A stretch of DNA of 64,000 nt from Sphagnum compactum (GCA_965153455.1 OZ234493.1:11522213-11586212); one strand, 5' to 3'; positions 37,719 to 51,016 are shown, counted from the first letter of the stretch. Program-made: numbers and translations. Notes: generated by a model not told the origin, from the letters alone.

Positions 37719-39776
37719 ATGGCATCCAAACACGAGAGTAATAATAGCCATGTTGCAGAAGAGGGGCATGAGCGTAATCTTCAGAAGGACTACAAGGACC
37801 CACCCATTTCACCACTGGTGGATACGGGGGAGTTCTTTCGTTGGTCTTTCTACCGAGCTGTAATAGCGGAGTTTGTCGCGACTCTGTTGCTTCTGTACAT
37901 CACCATCACCGTTGTCATTGGAGCTACCCGCGAAGCAGCGAATTGTGGGGGCGTGGGTCTTCTGGGAATCGCTTGGTCTTTTGGTGGAATGATCTTCGTC
38001 CTTGTCTACTGCACCGCTGGTATCTCAGGTATAAAATATATGTCTAGTACGTGCTGCCACCGGCACTAGCTGATTCTTCACAAACTAGAGCTTGCTTTCT
38101 AGTGATCATCAATATCATGGTCCGAAGGTTCTTTTTCCATTAGGTTGCTCTGATCACGTCACAGTGATCACAGCAGCCTAACGGAAAGCCACTGTCCATA
38201 TAGGGCCTTGTTTCTTGCTACTTGCAGGATAGTCGCTTTGAAACCATTGGAGAGAGTTGCAAGTGACTAGTTGAAAATATGCAGTTAATCATGTTAGGAA
38301 CTCTGGTACACATGTTCTTGAGCATGAAGAGAAGAACAAATGTCATTTTGTGGCGGGTATTCACAGTTTGACCTCACAGCTCTCACAAGCTCCTGCGATC
38401 GGTCATTGCTTGACCGGTAGAGCTATGAGATGACTGTGAGCACAGCTAGACGAAAAACCTTAATGGAAAGCTGCTCTGATCACATGAGGAGCCTAATGGA
38501 AAGATATATCCTAATTTTGAATGTCGTACTTTTTGCATCTCCTTCTGCTGCAGGTGGGCACATCAACCCAGCTGTAACATTTGGGCTGTTCCTAGCAAGG
38601 AAGGTGTCGCTTAACCGAACTCTGGCATACATAGTTGCGCAATGCCTGGGTGCCATCTGCGGTGCAGGATTGGTTAAGGGCTTCCAGAAATCATTCTACG
38701 AGGAATATGGTGGAGGGGCCAACCATGTGCAACCTGGTTACAGTGTAGGTGCTGCTTTGGGTGCTGAGATCGTTGGCACTTTCGTGTTGGTGTACACCGT
38801 GTTCTCTGCCACTGATCCCAAGCGCAATGCCCGTGATTCCTTCGTACCTGTACGTCTTTCTCTCTCTCTCTCATGGGCGTCCGATAACAAATGTTGAGTT
38901 TTCTATATATAATCATGAGATCCAGACATGAACAATAGGACTAGCTTCCTCAATAATCATTTGCTCTCACAAGCGAGTTCAGTTTGAAACTAGCTGCTGG
39001 AGAACAGGAGGCTTATTAATATCTATCTCGTGAATCTACAAGAGAATGTGGGCTTTCTCACCCCAAAAGTCAAGACCCTCATAACAAATGTGTGAGACAA
39101 TTTTTTTGGAATCATCCGTTAGAATGTACAATATGTGGTGTCTATTGTGGTATATGTTTATATTCAAATAGCAATTTCAAAGCTGAGGCTTAATTTTGTT
39201 TGAGAAAAAACACATATTCTCTCGTAGTGCTTACAGAGGATGGGTGCTGGAAATTTGATCTTCTAGCATTAATTTTTCAAGAAGGAAATATGCACAAATA
39301 GAAACAGGCAAAAGAAGAAGAAACTCTCCCACCAAAACAATAAAGAGATTTGAACTTGTCTAGTCCCAGAGAAAATTTGGGACTCCTTGAAAAGACATGA
39401 AATTAAAAGCTTTGGAATGTAAGTACTCAAAGTTGCAAAAATTTGTGTCTGTAGTTCAATCTATATAATAAAAAGAATGATGTCCATGAGTCAGTTTCAT
39501 GACCTACCTCTTTCCAAGCCTAACTACCTCACTCTTTTCCCCTACTCTCACATATATGAAAAGGCAAATTAACATGCGCCTTTTCTTATTATGTAAATTG
39601 AAAAAAAAGTGCTTACTTAATTCCAGTGACGAGTAATAGAAACTGATATATGAGAGATTTTTTGTAATCATTAGTAAGATCGTAGTGTGCGCAAAGCTCA
39701 AATGATCTACTAATAACCAGGCGATGGTCTGCATTATTATATCTTGCATGACTACTTAATTATATGGTGATTTAAC

Positions 39777-39812
<36 letters not shown>

Positions 39813-40105
39813 CACAGGTATTAGCGCCACTACCCATTGGATTTGCCGTGTTCATGGTTCATTTGGCAACCATCCCAATAACAGGAACCAGCATCAACCC
39901 AGCACGAAGCTTTGGCCCAGCAGTTATCTACAACCGTCACACCGGTTGGCACCAGCTAGTAAGTAAATCCATCTATTGCAAACTGAAACACCTCTGAATC
40001 AGAGCAAATTTAAGTTTAGAATTTCACATGATGTGGGATAGATTACCTAAATTTTTTTTATTTTTTTTTTCACTATTTATGTCTACTCAACAATAAATTC
40101 ACAAT

Positions 40106-40139
<34 letters not shown>

Positions 40140-40257
40140 GCAGTGGATTTTCTGGGTAGGACCATTGCTGGGAGCTGCATTGGCAGCAGCTTATCATCAA
40201 CGTGTGCTGCGAGCTGGGAAACTGAAAGCCTTCCTTTTCAGCTCTGCTGAAACCTAA
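37719..40257 (+). CDS. PIP2: plasma-membrane aquaporin, PIP2 type, 4 exons, 286 aa
   Basis: Forms tetrameric water channels in the plasma membrane. Exons: 37719-38028, 38554-38849, 39818-39958, 40144-40257; all GT-AG, in frame, 287 codons. NPA motifs are at 108-110 and 229-231. The aromatic/arginine filter is Phe88, His217, Thr226, Arg232, the strict water-selective PIP pattern. By alignment to spinach SoPIP2;1 (offset 7), the N-terminal cation-binding Asp35 and Glu38 and the loop-B phosphosite Ser122 (RKVS) are kept. The loop-D gating His is replaced by Phe200 (RDSFVP instead of RDSHVP). The C-terminal phosphosite context is also lost (tail AFLFSSAET). The N-terminal KDYKDPP fits PIPs, and the overall likeness is to PIP2 rather than PIP1. 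Introns 2 and 3 end in long (TG)n runs before the acceptor. The TATA box is 70 bases upstream. Confidence 0.96.
39783..39811 (+). repeat. (TG)14 before aquaporin exon 3
   Basis: A TG run ends seven bases before exon 3, in the place usually taken by the polypyrimidine tract, followed by CACACAG. Confidence 0.9.
40108..40138 (+). repeat. (TG)15 before aquaporin exon 4
   Basis: A second TG run ends about five bases before exon 4, followed by TTGCAG. It has the same arrangement as in the preceding intron. Confidence 0.9.
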
Positions 40258-43141
40258 CTCAAGATCGTTGGTGAAAGGTGTGTGGAAGGGTTGTGCACAA
40301 GTACTTTTATCCGCTGAAAAGCTGTTTGTGAAGCATAACAAGTTTAGTGTTCAAAGTAGATCAGCCTGGGTGATGATCTAGTTTCTATGGAGATAATTAG
40401 TGAGTGAACACCGTTAGCTAGATCTAGAATCCCAAAATGCAGACTCAAAAAACTGACCTCTCACCTTCTGTGAATGCATTCTGTCTGTACTTGTTGATTG
40501 GGTTCAAGAATTGTGTGATTAGAACGTTGCATCTGAATTCAACACAACAAAATGCATCCACACATTCTTTCACACTAACGTTGGGAAAATTAATATGAGG
40601 GTGCTATGTGCATTGGAATAAGGTCATCTTTCACAATCTATTACACCTCACGATTAACCAAATTTTTAAATATTGAAATAATTTCTCTGTACTTACAATG
40701 TAGGAATACAGTTAATATAATAAAACAAAGCAGTCAAGATGGTTTTTGTCCATTTTTTTTCTATGTTTGTTTCAATATCATAAATTCAACTTTCAAATTT
40801 CAGATTACAAGATTTTAAAGCTTTTTCAGAGGTTTGTTCAAACATGAAAGTAATTGAAAGTACAACTTTGTATTCAAAAGTTTCTTTCCATAACTTTTAG
40901 AATGCAAGAATGACATCAAACTTTGAACTTGAAAAGACACATAAAGGTGCCTTGTAAACTTTGCAATTGGAACAATTTTTTTTGTTTCTGGGGTTTATTG
41001 TAATACTTTTGTGGTGTTGATTAACTATATTTATTACCATAATAGGTTGGGGGAGGGGGCAGGGGGGGAGGAAAAACTTTTTTCAGATAAAATATTGTTT
41101 TAAATCTGTTCTCATACAAACCTAAATTTGAAATTTGGTCTAGTAAATAGTTGAGAGACCTGGTGCAAACAACAACAATCCCAACTAACCCCCTTCCTTC
41201 ACACCAAAACTCTCATGCATGCCATGGACCAGATCAAAACTTCATTACCCCACAAATAATATTCTCTCAAAATTTTCACCCCATGAGATAGATACAAAAT
41301 TGATCAAATTTCACAATGCACACAATTAACTTATTGTCAAACATGGCTTGTATGGTGTTGCTTTGACACCCTTTTAACCCTAGCTCCAATGCTGGTGATT
41401 ACCAAAGGGGAAGCAATACATCTTCACATAGAAACTTCTATTTTAGGGGAGCTTCCTTTGATGTGCAATCAGTAACTCTAGTGTAGATAACTATCAGCCA
41501 AATTCACCACAATGTGAGTGTCAATACAGGCCTTTGTCTAGTGTTGAAGTTGGGATGAAAGTAGAATAAAATAGACAATGTAAATCAGAAGCACTAAGGA
41601 TATAACATGTCATTATTTATAGATAGCATATTTATCAAATTTCATTAGCTTTTTAGAGAATGACACATTGGGCTTCAACTTAATGGATCAAAATACTAGA
41701 GTTGAATACAAATTATTTATTGAAATTAAAATTTCAGTACCTATTGTACTTTTCACCTTGATAGTTTTCTTGGTTCAAAAATGTACAAAATCAGAACAAA
41801 AGTAACCTCTTTTCTGTTATTTTTTCGTATCGTTAATATTTCATGTCAAAAATATGCTTGATTTATACTTTCAAATTTAATTGATATACTTTTTAATTCT
41901 CAAAAAATAAAAATGTATAGTAATTAAAATTCAAAAGACAAAATTTATGACCTCTGTATCCATCTAGCCTGGATTCCATAACATGAAATCAAATTCAAAG
42001 CCTTGGTGTTTGGGATGTCACTCTTTGCATCTCTCCAAAACTTGTTCATAAAAAGTATATCTTCATACTAAAGTATCATGAATATTCTTGCAGACGTTTT
42101 ATTCTATTCCAATATTTTTCGTTCAATTTAATAGTTCAAGATGCTCCAAAGAGAAGTCATTCTTATGACTTTTGTAATTTAGGACATCACAATGTGAATC
42201 ACAAATGTACCATCCAATATCTTCATTTATTTTAGATGTCAAATTGATAAAACCTTAAATAGATGGTGTTCATTAAAACCATGTTGGGTGCTTTGATGGG
42301 GGGAAGGACAAATACTAGTGTACCAATTCCACACCGCTAGTAGGGCATCTCTTTTGAAAACTGTTCAATTTGGATGAAATGACAATTGGAAGTCATTCCT
42401 ATATATACCTTCTCGGTGAGAAAAACTCAAAAATTTTCATCCAAGTGGAACAAGTAGGTACATAAAGCTTTCATCCTGGAATGAGGCAAACAGCCAATCA
42501 AAATCTTTTTGTTGAAACATCAATGCCATGATTCATGAAGTGGACCAATAACCTTAACAAATATGAGACTTTCCTCCCTAAAAATTTGTAGGGAGTGTCT
42601 TGCTAGTGTGGGGGCGCACCATTCAACTAGAATTGAACTTCTCAGTTATATCATGTATCTTGGTGCCTTCTGATATTTTCACATCTCCCTAATTCTTGTT
42701 CGCACTCTCTTGGTTGCAAGACCACCACCTCACGCTCTTCTGCTTCCCATCAGTGTTTTTTTTTCCATTTTGCAAAGTAGCCAGTGTGGCCACCTCTAAC
42801 ATACAGTTGGTGCTGCTCTGGCTAAAAGCAAGCTGGTGTAAGAGTTCTCTATGGCCCCACTAGCATACTATTTATGTAAACCTGGCTGTCACTTCAATTT
42901 TTATGGTGAATTATTTGACCCCTTCACAAAATTGTTGGGTGAAAAAAGCTGGCTAGATCTAAAATGAACGTAGAGTTTTTTGGCTATTAAACAATTGTCT
43001 TTGGAGATTATATGACAAAGTATGAAATGTTGTTGTTGTAATTTGGCAACTACTTGGGGCAGACTATAGAATTTTCAAGGATATTGATTCATTTGAATGC
43101 TCTAAAAGCAACTCCTAACATTAGTGAACACAAGCACTTGC

Positions 43142-43143
<2 letters not shown>
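40258..43143. other. aquaporin 3' flank and intergenic DNA
   Basis: The first few hundred bases probably contain the 3' untranslated region. The rest is AT-rich without a recognisable gene. Confidence 0.45.

Positions 43144-43175
<32 letters not shown>
43144..43175 (+). repeat. 32-base poly-G run
   Basis: An uninterrupted run of G after CCC. Real length is uncertain because such runs are hard to sequence. It could form a G-quadruplex. Confidence 0.8.
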
Positions 43176-43489
43176 CTGGCATTTCTAGCACAATTGACCT
43201 ACAGTGTCAATCAAGTTAGCATACAATTCCAACTTCATAAATTAATGCAAGAAGAGAAACAATTGCAATTGTAGTCCAGAAAGTTGGTAGACTTGTAAAA
43301 CAACCATTAAATTCAACAAATGGAACAGCACATTGAAAAGGGCCAAAAAAATTCTACCTTTATAGAAGCATAGCCTGCAACTCAACAAACCACAAAGGAT
43401 TTTGTTGTTGTAGAAACACTATTAGCAACTCCACAAAACAATTGCACCTTAACCATCAAAATAGTAGCGATGTCGTGCTGCTCTCCACT

Positions 43490-45860
43490 ACTCAATACAT
43501 TCAACATAGGGGAAATTCTCCAAAGTGTAGAATTGTTGTGCAAGCATGCGCACAACAATCGGGAGATGAGTAGTGAGCTTATTGTGGAGCTTTGACTTCA
43601 TAAAAGCTAGAGTTGAGAAACATTTCTTATCCTCCACATTGCTTATTATCTATATTGTGGCCGATTCAACCAATTTGACGAACTCAGGGAAGTTGGAGAC
43701 CAATATCCGAAATGTTGTCACAAGGTGCCACATTTTGGTTAATGGACTAGTGTCAAAAGGGGGCACCATACAAGCTACTGCATTTGACCTCATTGTGAGC
43801 TTGAACATGCCTTGCTAGTAGTCAATATCAGTAGCATTCAGGAGCTCTTGCATCTAAACCCATTGTTCATCCACCTTGCACATTGTTTTGCCATAGCAAA
43901 AAATTACTTTAAAAACCTAAAGGTGATTGGCAAAAGATGCATCAAAGTCTGATTGCAACCAATACTAGGGATACACAATCCCAAAAACATTCATGACACC
44001 ATGGGATGGAAACCTAATTTCCAACTCCCTCATCAAATTTTGTGCAGCTCCTGCCAAACCACACAAAACCATGGACTTACATAAACAGGGAAAAAAAATG
44101 ACAAAAAAAAATCAACAAAAAAAAGCACAAAAAGAATGGAAATGTTTTAAAGCATTACATTTGCACTAGTTTTTCACCAATGATTCAACAACAACAAAAA
44201 CATCTTTTTGTCACATATGATGGAAAACTAGTCTCCAAATCTCAATACACTACCCAAATATGTTGGCCATTTGTCTCAAAGGCCAAATGTTGAACACGAG
44301 AATTCAAGTCAAGTACCCACCGCATCTTGATGTTCTCATGCTTGAATTCTAAAAGTGATTTGAAAGCCCAAAAGTTGTCTGTTGTGAACTTGGAGGTTTG
44401 ATCACAATACATCATGTAGATGTCACCTTGACATATCTTAATAGCTACCACGAGATCACACACATAGACATCCTTTATTTGTGCAAATTTAGTGAGGGCA
44501 TGGATAGATTCAAACAATGGCAGAATGCAAGCAAGCCCAAGCAAAACCTGGAGGTCATGCAAGTTTTCATAATTCAGCTTGGCTTGTTGATTGGTAGGAC
44601 TATCCAAGGCCATCTTCACCAATAGAGTCTTATATTCTGCCATCACTTTCTTGGCAAGGCTCAACATAGAAATCCATTTGGTTTTCATATTCTAGAGGAT
44701 TTTAATTTCCTTTTGTTTGCATGAGTTCTACAAGTTTTGTGAACTCCAAGTGCCTTTTAAGTGACTGGGCAAAGTATGAATGCAAGTTTTGTAACATATT
44801 TTCAAGCCAAATCACTAAAGGTAGTCCTGATAAGGTTTGCACTACCAAATTGGTGCGGTGGCCATACAATGGACCCCAATAGAATGAGGAGCATAATATC
44901 CTTGATTTGTTTTGTAACACCACTTTTGGTGCCTTGAAATACATTAATACCATTTGCCCCAAAGCAAATCAACTTATGGGCAATTTGGTCTCTTGCCACA
45001 CCACCACCTATCATCAAAGCTTCCATAATAACCTTGGTTAGATTATCACTCCCCAATCCCTCTATAACCCGGTCCAAAGAAATCAAAATTGGAATCCTTA
45101 CCCAATTCTACATTACATAGTAGTGCACAAATAACCAGAATTGGTTATCCATTGTAGAAACTTCATCACAACTAAGAACCACATAACAAGCAGCCTCCAC
45201 TATTGCCCCGATTACCCTCAAAACCTCTTGATGCATGAACTCTGCCATTGTCCAACCAGAGTTATCACTCTAGTGTTTCTTGCTATTTTTCGGCACCTGT
45301 AGGAACTTAAACAAAGGCTTCAATGTTCATATTCTAGCATAGGACGTCCTTGTTACAACAAATGCAACATAGTGGCAAATTGGACCACTTTCTTTGTATT
45401 CTCTCCAACCACACCATGTGCAACTTGAGTAGTAATAGATTCACAGCCACAAGAAACAAACAACTTTTGGTTCTTAGCATGCTTACAAACCTTAGAATAA
45501 TACCAATCCTCTTTCTTGACATCAGTCCCAATATCCTTTGCAGCCTTTCTACGACCTACATGTTTAGCCAAAAAATCCCACCTAGCAGATAACACCTTAT
45601 CTTTCCTTTCCACCTCACTACAAATTTTGCACTTGATAGTGTGCAAACTACCATTTGACCTTACACATAGTTCTGCCCAAAAGAAGCTTAGCAACCTAGG
45701 AGTCTTGAAATTTTCTGGTTGTGTCATAGTTCTATTTCTTGATTCTTGGCTTTTACTTGAAGTATGTAGACCTTTTTCAGGAGGGTGGACATTAGGTAGA
45801 CCTTCTTTAGGGGGGGGTGACAAACTTTTTAAAGAACATAACATCATCATCATCTAGGTT
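43490..45860 (-). pseudogene. decayed BED-finger hAT-like transposase
   Basis: Read downward on the minus strand from 45853. A BED-type zinc finger region comes first (KCKICSEVERKDKVLSARWD, then LAKHVGRRKA). The catalytic-like core follows (VVLSCDEVSTMDNQFWLFVH near 45190, and VFQGTKSGVTKQIKD near 44910, then HRTNLVVQTLSGLPLVIWLE). Next is a middle part at 44688-44242. The C-terminal dimerisation-like region ends with VEDKKCFSTLAFMKSKL and FYTLENFPY near 43500. At least three stops or frameshifts separate these pieces, so the protein is not made intact. Resemblance to hAT/ZBED-type transposases is from domain order. Terminal inverted repeats were not identified. Confidence 0.68.
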
Positions 45861-46034
45861 TGACAGATCAAAAGAACCAAGAGAAAACAATGAATGGGAT
45901 CATGTAAGAAGACCATGAGAAGAAGAAGCACCATTCTGATCACCAATTAAAAAAAGTACATCCATGGTAGCTAGGTTCCTACTAGAATAGAAGAATGCAC
46001 TTATAAGATTAAGGCAATTGAGGAGGCATTGTCA
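45861..46034. other. flank of the hAT-like remnant
   Basis: Short non-coding stretch upstream of the transposase remnant. No clear terminal repeat was found. Confidence 0.35.
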
Positions 46035-46460
46035 AACCTTAATTTGGGTTCCAAATTTTAAATGGAACCTTAAATTACACCTTTAAAGTCTGAACCTTTA
46101 CAATCTAGAAAACTTGAAAGAAGTTTAAAATGCAGTGTGCAAATTGCATAAACACAAGCCAATAAAATTTATATCGAGCTAACAAGTAACCAACAATCAA
46201 TAGCATATGAAAAAGGGGGGGTCCAGAATGTTAACCCAAACTGACCTTAAATTGGGTTTAGACATTCTGTGGAACCTTGAATTGCACCTTTGGAGTCTAG
46301 ACCTTTAAAATATGGAGAACACATAAAAGAAACAACGAATTGATTTACAAAAAATTGATAATGCAATGTGTAGATTGCATTTATACAAGCCAAGAAAACT
46401 ACATCATGTTAATAAAAAACCAATAGCTAGCAACATATGAGAAAAGGAGGGGGTACGTTT
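46035..46460. repeat. 208-bp tandem duplication
   Basis: AACCTTAATTTGGGTT at 46035 recurs as GACCTTAAATTGGGTT at 46243. Shared order follows: GGAACCTT, CACCTTT, GAGTCTAGACCTTTA-type, then ACAAGCCAA and CAACATATGA-type words. The two copies are diverged. Confidence 0.7.
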
Positions 46461-48169
46461 AAAATGTTTACCCAAATTAAAAGAAGTGCAAATGTGGTTT
46501 ATTCAGTACACCCTAATTCGCGAATCCCAATTCCCTACTGAGTCCCCTCAAGGCTCACTAACTCATAGTCCCCTGCAAGTTGCAATGGCAAACATGCAAG
46601 CATGGACTCTAGAGTCTAGACCATTGATCAATTGAAAATCATAAAAACAAAAATGAGCAATCCTACAAAATTTAAAATACAAAATCCTACTCAATTGACA
46701 CCTCCCATGGAGATTCGATGCAAATTTTGACAACGGTCTCATGGATGTTCTTAGGATTTTGTAGGACTATGATGCATGAGAAATCTCCAGCAAAATTTGT
46801 TGAAGAACATAAGCACACCAAGGTGGTTTAAAACTAATGATGCACACCATGCTTGCATGGACCTCTATCCTACACATTGCAATTATGCACAAAAGTGCCT
46901 CAACGATTCAATATACAATGCACAAAAGGACTTCAACAAATAAAGACAATAGGTTTGGAGGAAGAAGTATTCCCTTTGCCGGCAAGAACTTCAAAACAAA
47001 CATCAATGTCAATTCCAAACAACACAAGTGAAGTTCTGTTGTCTCCACGCACGTTGAAGAAACATTTCATCCACCACAATGGAGTCCCACCCTCTTGGCA
47101 AACATAAACAAGGCTTTGGTGATAGTGCATACACTAAGGGAAAGACTTGGCGAAAACAAAAAACAACAAACGAAAGCTCCTTTTGGTGAATTGTTGCAAT
47201 TTTTGTGCAAAACAAGCTAACGAAGAAAAAAACAATTTCCTCACAACCTGACTCTTTGGATGGTCAAGATCTACTTGGCAACACCCCAAAAGGGTTTAGG
47301 GTTTAGGTTGGCAAATCAAGACCATTGATGCAGTGCAATTTGGCCCATCACATCTAGTGTCGGATGTTTTTTGGCAAACTTTCACGATTTCCCCCCTTAT
47401 TTTCCTTTATATGAATAGCTGCCCTTTTTTTTAAGTAGAAAATTGGCTATTTTTTCGCTAGAAAAAAAAAACACTGCTTCCCATAACTCGTAAGCTTGGC
47501 TAACCTATGTAATCAATTATGTCCCATAACCAGCTTGAATGCACTAGTCACCATGAACAGTCTTGGCACTTAGATGCCTCATCTATTCATAATGACTTGT
47601 GTGTTATTGCTAGGTACCTAATTTATTTAGTTCTAAACAAGTCTTTTTTTACTTTTTGGAAAACAACGAACATTGCTCAACATGGTTCCAATAGATTTTT
47701 GTAGTGCAGATGTGGCAATTTTATTTTTCCTTCAAATGAATGTTTTGGCGACTATGATTTTTTTATTAAGAGTTAAATGGCAAGCTATTCAAAAGTTTGG
47801 GATTAAGAAACGACCCTAAAAAAAATTGCAAATTTTCATATTTTTAGTGTAAATTCAAAAAAATTGTCAAAATTTTGAAAAATCTTGTCATAGTTTCCAA
47901 ACAACAAAATTTTTAAAAAAACACCACAACAACAACACTAAAAGGAAACATGAAAATCAATTCCATTGAAGAAAGTGCCAAAAAAATAGAATTGAGCATA
48001 CAAAAGCATTGTGCATCTAATAAAAGGAATAAGTCCAAAAAAGTAAGTAGGTCTCTCCATTTGACAAGTTGAAATGTTGTAAACAAAATTGTTAGAATCA
48101 CAACCAATTGGAACCCCAAAATAAAATCTTGGCCCATGTTCGACTTGTCCCATATGCTAAGTCTGCAAA
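46461..48169. other. intergenic DNA, no gene seen
   Basis: Overlapping open stretches occur at 46837-47215 on both strands without recognisable domains. A short telomere-like GGGTTTAGGGTTTAGG patch is at about 47292-47307. Confidence 0.45.
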
Positions 48170-48800
48170 CGCATGCATTACTTTAAAAAAAACCTCATGA
48201 ACTAAAGTCGATTCCGACCATATTTTTCAACAGTTACCCACTATGCATAAGCAACATCATAAGGAAAATTTTGCAAAATGTAGAAATCTTGGCTATACAT
48301 GCCCACAACAAGCTATAAATGGGGATTTAAGGCATTTCAAAACTTGCTCTTCAAAAATGACAAAGATGAAATGCATCATTCATCTTCCATTGAGCCGAAG
48401 ACATGGACTACCACAAGTTTGATGTCCTCAAAAAAGACATGACAAAACACTTGATTGGTTGTGATTGTGCACCAAAACTTTGGTAACATGTTCACTTCAA
48501 GGGACAAATTCGATTTTTTGAAACCCATGGTAACCCAAGCATTTTTCATCATGGCACACTCAAATAAGCCCTATTAGACATTGAGCTCCCACTTATCTAG
48601 TAGGTTCCAAACATGCTTGACATTTTGGGTAGTGTCAACATGCCTCATCTCACAATAGTAATTTTTTAGGATGTTAAAAATGAGTGCAAAAAGAAGATTC
48701 ATCATTAAGGGTTAATCAATATTGGGGATAGAAAATCCCTAATGCATCCAACAAACCATGTTGGGGGAACTGGTTTTGTAACTCAACTATCAATTGTTTA
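48170..48800 (-). pseudogene. second decayed hAT-like transposase, C-terminal part
   Basis: On the minus strand ELQNQFPP near 48780 leads into VDTTQNVKHVWNLLDKWELN (near 48600), then NMLPKFWCTITTNQVF and a dimerisation-like end with LSFLKSKF and FYILQNFPYDVAYA (near 48250). Stops interrupt the frame. The same end motif (FYxLxNFPY) occurs in the copy at 43.5 kb, so both belong to one family and lie in the same orientation. The N-terminal part of this copy was not found upstream. Confidence 0.58.
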
Positions 48801-51000
48801 GCAACCCTTGCGAAGTACATTAAGAATAGAGCTTAGATAATAACTAAATTCAAAATGTAATAAAACTAATGTTGGAAAGATTTCAGCAAATGTTACATCA
48901 TCATTAGCACTACTAAAGCAAATGCATCTCTAAAACTCAAGAAAGTTAAACTTAAGACCAACCTCTTTCAATTAAAAATGAAATTGAAAAAAACAAAACT
49001 AAAAAAAGGACACATGACTTGAAGGGTTCATAGAAAATTTTAAACTTACCACTACATTCTTCTTTTGTGGTAAAACCCAAATTTTAAACAATGCTATTCA
49101 ACAACCCTAATCCTCACATGACAAAAAAAAACAATGGCGAATACATTTCAAATGTTGGGGATGATATTTTAGCTCTGGCTATGAATTATGTAATTGAAAC
49201 ATGGCTTCAAAACAATTTTATTTATACAAAATTAACACAAGGCCTCGTGCCCTAAGAAAAGAGCAAGTGCAATTTAACTTTTGATAGCCAAGAAATAAAA
49301 ATGTTTGTTCTAAAACTCATGTGCTCCCCCTAATGTTTATTTTTCCTTCAAGTTCTTTGATTGGATCTTGTCCATGGAGGATGTCCTCATTTTACCAAGA
49401 ATGGGTAGTTTTGTGACTCACTTGTATGAAGTGCATTATCTCATGCTAAAAAACATATTTTCAAAATCAATACACTTTTGGCACAATGATTTAGGCTTTG
49501 AAGACTTTTAATTCAAATGAGGTTAAAGCTTATCTCCCTCTCCTTCTCACATTGCCACCAATGGTTTTTTTTTTCCAATTTTTTGATGTGGCTAAAGTGG
49601 CAATCATCTATAAGAGGGCTTACCCAAATTTGGCTATAATAAATATGAAATACAAAAAATTAAACATCCTGTTATATTTTTTCCTACTTATTATAACTTA
49701 ATGTAAAATCTGACTATTCTTAAAGTTTTTCTTAAATCCTCAATATTTGGTAATTGGAAAACCTCAAAATTACTTAATTTTTTGCAATCTTGGAAATTTT
49801 TTGCTAGAACAAAAAAACACTACTTGCTACAAAAGTGTTTTTCTTTTTCCATTTTGTGATGTCTTTGAAATGGCAATCATCCATAAAAAACATTTAGCCA
49901 AATTTGACTTTAAAAAAATGTAACAAAACATTATTTCAAAAAAGTTATGGGAGAAAAAACCCAAAGTATGAGCTCAAGTACATATACCAAAATGGGGTGC
50001 AAATACAAAGATAGGAGCCAAAAACCATGTTAAATAATGGTGAAAACTACAAACTTTTTTACATATGTTTTTTTCTTGATATTTTAAAGTTATGTTAATC
50101 ATTCCAAGTTGTGTTAAATGACTAAGATGAATGGTGGGGAATTAAAATTAAATTCATTAAATTAAAATTTGGGTTTTGGTTTTTAAAAATGATGTTTGAA
50201 CTTAAATAGGTGCTACATCAAATTGTGGTTAATTTTACAAAGGACTAGGTAAAGGACTATTGTAATATCATAATTTTGATGGTAAAAAAATTTAGATGAT
50301 AGTAACCTATTACCCAAGTTCAAAAAACAATCACAATTTAAAAGATATGAAATTATTTTTTTTTAGAAATTCAAAGTATTTTTCAAATTTTTTAATTTTC
50401 AAGAGTCCATTACCACATGTAAATGGGGTGCAATGTGCATGACATAGAAAACAAAGTTGTAGTTTATGGTATAAGAGACAAAAACCTAAAGTAGTTAGCA
50501 TATTTTGGTGGGATTCAAAATTATGATACATTTTCAAGATGAAATGTAGAATCTCGTAAAATTTACACATTTTGAAATTTTCATATTTATTCAACAATGA
50601 TTAAAACAAAACATGTGATTTACTGGGGCAACTATATGTATTTTTAATAACAAGTTGCAAAAGATTTTATTCAAAAAAATTTATGAAAGAATGAAAAAAA
50701 ACTAAAAAGGATTCAGAGTCTGTTTGTAAAGTAATCATGTTGGTTCCTATCTATGTACTTGTACCCAATGGCCACATGAACTAAGTTTTCATGTACTACG
50801 GAAGGGGCTCAGTTGGGCATATGGTATGTAAAGTTTCCAATTTAGTATTGTGAAAACCCAGTGTGACTAACACCCACCAATGCACTAGTTGGAGAAAACC
50901 CACTTTGGGTTTTCATGTGGATGAAACCCAATATAGCCTCTCTTGGGGTCTAGGTGAGTTTTTGGAAAAATAAAAATTCCATGTTGCTTTTCCCTTCTTT
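48801..51000. other. AT-rich intergenic DNA with repeat fragments
   Basis: Two segments, near 49560-49640 and 49845-49905, both contain GGCAATCATC followed by AGCCAAATTTG or CCAAATTTGGCT-like words. They match one end of the inverted-repeat element at 53.23-53.50 kb. No gene was recognised. Confidence 0.45.
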
Positions 51001-51016
51001 GGGGGGGGGGGGGGGG
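51001..51016 (+). repeat. 16-base poly-G run
   Basis: Uninterrupted G run followed by a CT-rich tract. Confidence 0.8.
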
